DNA of 55,593 nucleotides from Treponema sp. Lineage in GTDB: Bacteria > Spirochaetota > Spirochaetia > Treponematales > Breznakiellaceae. A program made the translations under genes and the position numbers. The notes under the pieces were generated by a model, which saw only the letters and a program-made list of their open reading frames with translations, was not told the DNA's origin and made no database searches. This document shows, in pieces, positions 51,230-55,593 of this stretch (position 1 is the first letter of the stretch; each line of letters begins with the position of its first letter). The DNA lies in the NCBI GenBank assembly GCA_031260245.1, contig JAIRKH010000120.1, positions 1-55,593 on the forward strand, given 5' to 3'.

Positions 51230-51372
51230 TTATTTTGCGATATTTTTAAACACTACACTTTTTTGCACGATTATAGTATCATAGTATATTTGCAGAAAAG
51301 AAACAAGCTTTTTAAAAAAAGGAATCTTTAAAATCCGCGATTTTTAGGATCCCTGTAAATTTAGGAGAATAT

Positions 51373-52326
51373 ATGACGGGAAAAACATTTGCGCTTATGG
51401 CGTTGAGTATGTGCGTTTTTGCCATACTTGTAGGGTCCGCGGTCTTCTTTATTGCGGTGCATGGAGCGGAACAAACCATGACGCCAGACGTGGCGGGCAA
51501 GGACGTTATAAGCGCTCTGCTCGAATTACAGGAAAAGGAGCTGTATCCGCGGCTTCAGATGAGGTCGTCCCAAGAGAAGCGGGGCTTGATTCTCGAACAG
51601 GATCCTGCGGCCGGATCGCTTGTCAAGGCGGGACGCCGTATTCGGCTGGTAGTGAGTCAAGGAATCACCCTCAACGCCGTTGAGGACTATCGTGGACGTT
51701 TGATAGACGACGTTAGGGCTGAGATTCAGACTCTTTTTGCTTCAACCGACTTTCCGCTGCTCGCCATAAAAGAGCCTTTCATGGCGCAATTCTCAAAAGA
51801 ACCGAGCGGGACCATCATAGAACAGAAACCCGAACCCGGAACCTCCGTGTCGAGCGCCGTAGAGTTAGAATTCGTAGTGAGCAAAGGCGCGGAAAACGCG
51901 ACGATGAAAACCCCAGATTTCACAGGACTAACGATAGAAGCTTGTCTTGAACAAATAGGCAAGACCGGCGTTGATTTCACCTTTGATTCCAGACCCGCGC
52001 AATCCGGCGAAAAGGACGGCGTGGTCGTCGCGCAAACGCCCTCGCCGGGCATAGAAACTGAAGCCTCGACCCGCGTCAGACTGACGCTTACCGATCCCGA
52101 AACCAAAGAAGGGGAGACTTTCGGCGTCTTCACCTACGCCTTACCCAGAAACCCCTACCCTCTCAGGGTAGAGATTTCCGCTCTAACGCCGGACGGAGAC
52201 AGATTGAGTCTCTTAAAAACCAATTTTCTGGGCGGCGCCCTAGCGGTTCCCTACAAAACGCCTATCGGCTCAACCCTCATACTTTCCATGCTCGATCGCG
52301 AGCTGTTCCGTAAAACAGTTTTTTAG
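51373..52326 (+). CDS. Membrane-anchored PASTA-domain protein
   Basis: 317 residues. One N-terminal membrane helix (about residues 5-28) is followed by three PASTA domains (about 35-100, 100-175 and 176-245; typical endings EQDPAAGSLVKAGRRIRLVVSQG, EQKPEPGTSV, AQTPSPGIETEASTRVRLTLT) and a C-terminal beta domain. PASTA domains bind peptidoglycan or beta-lactam-like ligands. There is no kinase or transpeptidase domain, so it is not PknB or a PBP. Good TAGGAG site. It may monitor or organise the cell wall. It runs convergent to the restriction gene. Confidence 0.82.
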   Translation: MTGKTFALMALSMCVFAILVGSAVFFIAVHGAEQTMTPDVAGKDVISALLELQEKELYPRLQMRSSQEKRGLILEQDPAAGSLVKAGRRIRLVVSQGITLNAVEDYRGRLIDDVRAEIQTLFASTDFPLLAIKEPFMAQFSKEPSGTIIEQKPEPGTSVSSAVELEFVVSKGAENATMKTPDFTGLTIEACLEQIGKTGVDFTFDSRPAQSGEKDGVVVAQTPSPGIETEASTRVRLTLTDPETKEGETFGVFTYALPRNPYPLRVEISALTPDGDRLSLLKTNFLGGALAVPYKTPIGSTLILSMLDRELFRKTVF

Positions 52327-52464
52327 CGAACAGAGAATATTGGACGTTTTATTAGAAACCAAGAATGATTCGACTGCATTTTCGTGAACAAAACATGAGC
52401 AACCGCTGAATTTTACCTTGCCGCCGCTCCCCATCATTACGAAAGGCGCCGCGCCATACGGTTG

Positions 52465-55400
52465 CTAAGTATTTTGTACCTCCGCGTCAATCTGCGCCTG
52501 TAATTCCAGCGTGATCTTTAGAACGGTGATGATTTTCTGATAATGCTCGATGTCATCAAAAGACAGAACCCGGCCTTTGCGGTCTTTGAGCCACTTTTGA
52601 GCCGGCTGGTAACCGCCGATATAGTATTCCCATATTTCTGGCAGGACGTTAGCAAAGTATTGCGTTTTGTTGACGTATACTTTTTCCGCTTTGTACTGTA
52701 CGGCTTCTATTTTATTTGTTCCAGCGACAGGAAAATTGGCTGTATCCATCGCGGGGCTTACGTTTTCCATGAGATGCAGTCCACGCAACAAGGAACCGAT
52801 AGACGCAAGTTTTTGAAACTCCGCCGCGCTCGAAGGATAGGGGACGCGGGGAAAGTCTATTTTAAGAAACTCCCTGTATGTTGCGCGGTACGTGTTGCTG
52901 TAGAGAACGGCGTACACATAATCGAGTATATCAATGGGGGCGAAAGCATTCTCCGTATCGTCTTTTTCTGGGGTAAAGGTCAAACCCGTTCTTGCGGATA
53001 TTTCCTGCACAATAGATGGATTTAGATTTAGGTGACATTCTTCAGCATTGTCAAGCTCATCCTTTTTAGGATAAAGATAAAGAGGGAAAGCAACACACCC
53101 GCCACGATAAAACATGTTCAAATCGGTAATACTTTCTGTAATAAATATTAAGTTCCAGGGCATTGTACCTACTACCTGCCCTTGCCGTCCAATTAGAAGC
53201 CCGATATTTTTTCCGGCAATAAAATGCCCCATGACCCGTGCCCGTGCCATACAATGGAATCCTCTCGAATTTCCATTGTAGTATGTCCATCGAATATCAA
53301 ACGGACGATAATTAATCTCTGTTATATTTGTATCATGTTGGTCAAAATCTGTCAAGTCTTTTTGAGCGTTTTTGACTCTCCAGTCCCGTGAGTCCTTGCC
53401 CAGATTGTATTTGATTCTGGCTTCCTCGGTGTCGATAGCGGAAAAATCCTTTAATACCTCAATGAGTCTCTCTTTGGTCTGGTGTATTGCTAAATCATCC
53501 CGGCCCGTTACAATGCCAACCGAATTAACCGGAAAAAGTTCCTGAATACTAAACCCTTTTTCATATTGGGATTTACCAGAAAAATCCTTTTCCGCCATAA
53601 AATAATTGGGCGGCTCCATTTGCAACTCGTGCCACTGGATTGTCCCAATAGTATTTTCAGTTACAAACCGGTATTTCGCCTCGCGCGTCCCGTATATATC
53701 ATAATGAAACACTTCCGCCAACGCGCCGTCTTTTTTCCTGTCCGTCTTGATAAATATATTGACGCTTACCCCTACCTGAATGTCAAAAACATTTTCGTCC
53801 TTGCCTCCATCCGGGGCGGTTTCCTTCTTTTTTGAATTACCGTGCAGGTCGAGGATATAAATCTTGTCGAAAGCGTTGAGCAAATTCCAGCGCATACCCC
53901 GGAACGTGGGATTGTCAAGAAAACTGTGATTGTTGATATACGCTAAAATACCCTCGCCGTATTTCTCGATAAAGTTTTGAGCATAGCGGATAAACTTTAC
54001 ATAGTCGTCATTGAGCCACTTTGCGTTTCTTTCTTTGAGCTTTTCCACGCCTCCCGGCTCTTTTTTATAGGGGGCAAGAAAATCATCGGCGGTGCTATTC
54101 GCGCTTTCACCGGAATAGGGCGGGTTCCCTAGCACCACCATGACCGGCGTGTCGCGCTTGACCTTGTTCGCCTCATTCGCTTCCGCGGCAAGCCATTTTT
54201 CCATGAACAACTCCGGCACTTCTTTGGGCGGCTCCTCAAGGCTGTTGGTGAGGTACACGTGCAGGCGGCTGTTGTCTTTGAAGGCATAGCCGGTTTCCTT
54301 GAGTTTCATGTCCAGTTTGAAATGCGCCATAGCGTAAGAAGCCATAAGGATTTCAAAGCCGTTCACCCGCGGAATTAAATGCTCGTTGCAATAGTCAAGC
54401 CATGCACCTTTGTTTCTGGAAAAATAGGAATAAATCGTGTCTATCACTTCGGCAAGAAAGGTTCCGGTTCCGGCGGCGGGGTCAAGTATCTGCACTTTAT
54501 GCAGCTCTACTGTTTCCGATTTTCCGTCTTTTCCCGGAACCGCGCGTTTGATTTTAGAATAATCGGCAAGACCTTTTTGCAAGTGGAATTCGGTTTTCAG
54601 AATGTCATCAACAGCCCGAACCATGAATTGCACCACCGGGAGCGGAGTATAATACACGCCCCGCGTCTCCCGCATCGCCGGATCGTATTCGGCAAGAAAG
54701 GTTTCGTAAAAATGGATATACGGGTCCTGCGACGCCTTGTCGAATTCTTTTTTAATTTCCTCTACGGCAACGCAATTAAAAAGGTCCGCCAGCGCGTCCA
54801 CTATCCAGGTAATACGGCTGTCAAGGTTTATTCCCGCCACATAATTGAAAAACTTCCGCAAAAACGGATTTGACTGGGGTATCAGTTGCGCGGCAAGATA
54901 GCGGGTAAAAGGCTGGTTGTCATTTTGGTTAAGCCGCGCCGCAAAAAGCCCATAAGCCAAAGTCTGCGCGTAAATATCGGCGAATTCATCAACTTCAAGG
55001 TTATGAATGAGGATTTTCCTAAAACCCTCGTATTGCCCGGAAAGGGTATCGTCATCTACTCTTTCCGCAAGCGCGGCTTTGATTATTTCCGCAAGCAACC
55101 TCGCTTTATCCGCCATCACCCTTGCAAGCTGTTCTGAATTATAAATGGTCTTGCCGGAATATCCGGTAAACTTGTCTACCAGTTCCAAAAAGGTGGAGAA
55201 CTGCTTTTTGTCCGGGGCTATATGCCCCTTGTTTTCATGCGCCAAAGACGTCGACGTAACCAACTCTCCATCAACAAAAAGTTGGAATGTCAGATAGTTG
55301 GTTATGATTAAGTTTCCCAGGGATTGTTTGTAGCGGTCAAACTGTTCCTTGTTCTGTTTATTATCCACGCCTACGGGAATGTCCTTTGCTTCTATATAGC

Positions 55401-55593
55401 CCAGGGGAACGCCGTCTTTGCTGACGATGTAGTCCGGCGCGCCGCAGGCTATACGCTTTGGCTCGTTGGTTATGGTCAAGCCGGTGGTGATATGCTCAAA
55501 CAGGCTCTTGAGCGCGGGGCGGTAACTGTGTTCGGTAGCGTTGCCGGCGCGGTAGAGCTTGTCGACTTCAGCGAGGTAACGGGCTATTTCGGC
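52465..55593 (-). CDS. Type IIG / ISP-like restriction-modification enzyme, partial
   Basis: At least 1042 residues; the 5' end lies beyond the right edge. A TTG at 55479 is not the start: the frame continues upstream as IARYLAEVDKLYRAG, conserved in the family. The N-terminal nuclease of PD-(D/E)xK type is seen in APDYIV and GYIEAKDIP. The N6-adenine methylase follows: motif I VQILDPAAGTGTFLAEVI and motif IV VLGNPPYSGES. The rest is the target-recognition region. A helicase domain is absent, so it is closer to IIG single-chain enzymes than to full type ISP. The activity should be cut and methylate one DNA target by one polypeptide. Confidence 0.85.
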   Translation of the reverse strand, partial: AEIARYLAEVDKLYRAGNATEHSYRPALKSLFEHITTGLTITNEPKRIACGAPDYIVSKDGVPLGYIEAKDIPVGVDNKQNKEQFDRYKQSLGNLIITNYLTFQLFVDGELVTSTSLAHENKGHIAPDKKQFSTFLELVDKFTGYSGKTIYNSEQLARVMADKARLLAEIIKAALAERVDDDTLSGQYEGFRKILIHNLEVDEFADIYAQTLAYGLFAARLNQNDNQPFTRYLAAQLIPQSNPFLRKFFNYVAGINLDSRITWIVDALADLFNCVAVEEIKKEFDKASQDPYIHFYETFLAEYDPAMRETRGVYYTPLPVVQFMVRAVDDILKTEFHLQKGLADYSKIKRAVPGKDGKSETVELHKVQILDPAAGTGTFLAEVIDTIYSYFSRNKGAWLDYCNEHLIPRVNGFEILMASYAMAHFKLDMKLKETGYAFKDNSRLHVYLTNSLEEPPKEVPELFMEKWLAAEANEANKVKRDTPVMVVLGNPPYSGESANSTADDFLAPYKKEPGGVEKLKERNAKWLNDDYVKFIRYAQNFIEKYGEGILAYINNHSFLDNPTFRGMRWNLLNAFDKIYILDLHGNSKKKETAPDGGKDENVFDIQVGVSVNIFIKTDRKKDGALAEVFHYDIYGTREAKYRFVTENTIGTIQWHELQMEPPNYFMAEKDFSGKSQYEKGFSIQELFPVNSVGIVTGRDDLAIHQTKERLIEVLKDFSAIDTEEARIKYNLGKDSRDWRVKNAQKDLTDFDQHDTNITEINYRPFDIRWTYYNGNSRGFHCMARARVMGHFIAGKNIGLLIGRQGQVVGTMPWNLIFITESITDLNMFYRGGCVAFPLYLYPKKDELDNAEECHLNLNPSIVQEISARTGLTFTPEKDDTENAFAPIDILDYVYAVLYSNTYRATYREFLKIDFPRVPYPSSAAEFQKLASIGSLLRGLHLMENVSPAMDTANFPVAGTNKIEAVQYKAEKVYVNKTQYFANVLPEIWEYYIGGYQPAQKWLKDRKGRVLSFDDIEHYQKIITVLKITLELQAQIDAEVQNT

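Noticed and set aside
51045-51284. 79-residue plus-strand frame
   Set aside because: It lies opposite the possible small-protein remnant, has no ribosome site and shows no family features.
55477-55479. TTG start codon for the restriction enzyme
   Set aside because: The frame stays open to the window edge and encodes conserved residues, so the true start lies outside.

Overview
ORGANISM. The window looks like a chromosomal piece of a spirochaete of the Treponema group, most plausibly a gut or termite-gut type. The evidence is the long eukaryote-like (type 2) isoleucyl-tRNA synthetase, the two-membrane envelope genes (lptA/lptC-like), the tig-clpP-clpX order, cytoplasmic FIST/MCP and CheX signalling proteins, and GTGTC-N-GACAC palindromes accompanied by a RAYT-type transposase. 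This is inferred from gene content only. Most genes are moderately GC-rich. The rtcB/methylase-remnant segment (10.3-12.1 kb) and the D12 methylase (29.3-30.5 kb) are clearly AT-rich and look acquired.

LAYOUT. 0-3 kb (minus): pyrG, lptC-like, lptA-like. 3.06-3.48 kb: a cluster of GTGTC-N-GACAC palindromes with an imperfect duplication. 3.5-8.9 kb: a GPH sugar symporter, two PLP transsulfuration enzymes (minus), and a divergent methionine-type ABC transporter (metN-metI) with a probable operator between them. 9-12.4 kb: hemW, rtcB, and a degenerate Eco57I-like methylase/restriction remnant. 12.4-18.5 kb: ileS, an iron-sulfur flavoprotein, proS. 18.5-19.1 kb: a RAYT transposase bracketed by the same palindromes, abutting a lone class I fumarase alpha-subunit gene. 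20-25.4 kb: GH43 glycosidase, an exported hypothetical, an XRE-cupin regulator, a TPR protein, an SLC1-type symporter. 25.9-33.4 kb: tig-clpP-clpX, an inserted D12 DNA methylase, clpC, a DUF6941 protein. 33.4-40.9 kb: a signalling block (membrane Hpt/HATPase kinase, lipid kinase, CheX, CheY, a GGDEF cyclase, tRNA-Thr(CGT), FIST sensor, soluble MCP). 41.3-50.9 kb (minus): an eight-gene operon. 51.4-52.3 kb: a PASTA protein. 52.5 kb to the right edge: a type IIG/ISP-like restriction-methylase, cut by the window.

MOST INTERESTING. The 41.3-50.9 kb operon encodes three TerD-family proteins, a lipoprotein, a four-helix membrane protein, a tubulin/FtsZ-like protein, a 1012-residue actin/Hsp70-like protein and a membrane-anchored coiled-coil protein. 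Gaps are short, two junctions overlap, and there is one good promoter in front. TerD calcium-binding proteins next to both a tubulin-fold and an actin-fold NTPase with membrane partners suggest an envelope-linked stress or cytoskeletal machine that I do not recognise as a characterised system.

A second theme is transcription starts at the start codon. At least five genes (hemW, proS, the fumarase gene, the GH43 gene and the GGDEF gene) have a TTGNNN-17-TATNNT-like promoter whose -10 box ends exactly six bases before ATG and show no Shine-Dalgarno sequence, so they are predicted to make leaderless mRNAs; pyrG is close to this (eight bases).
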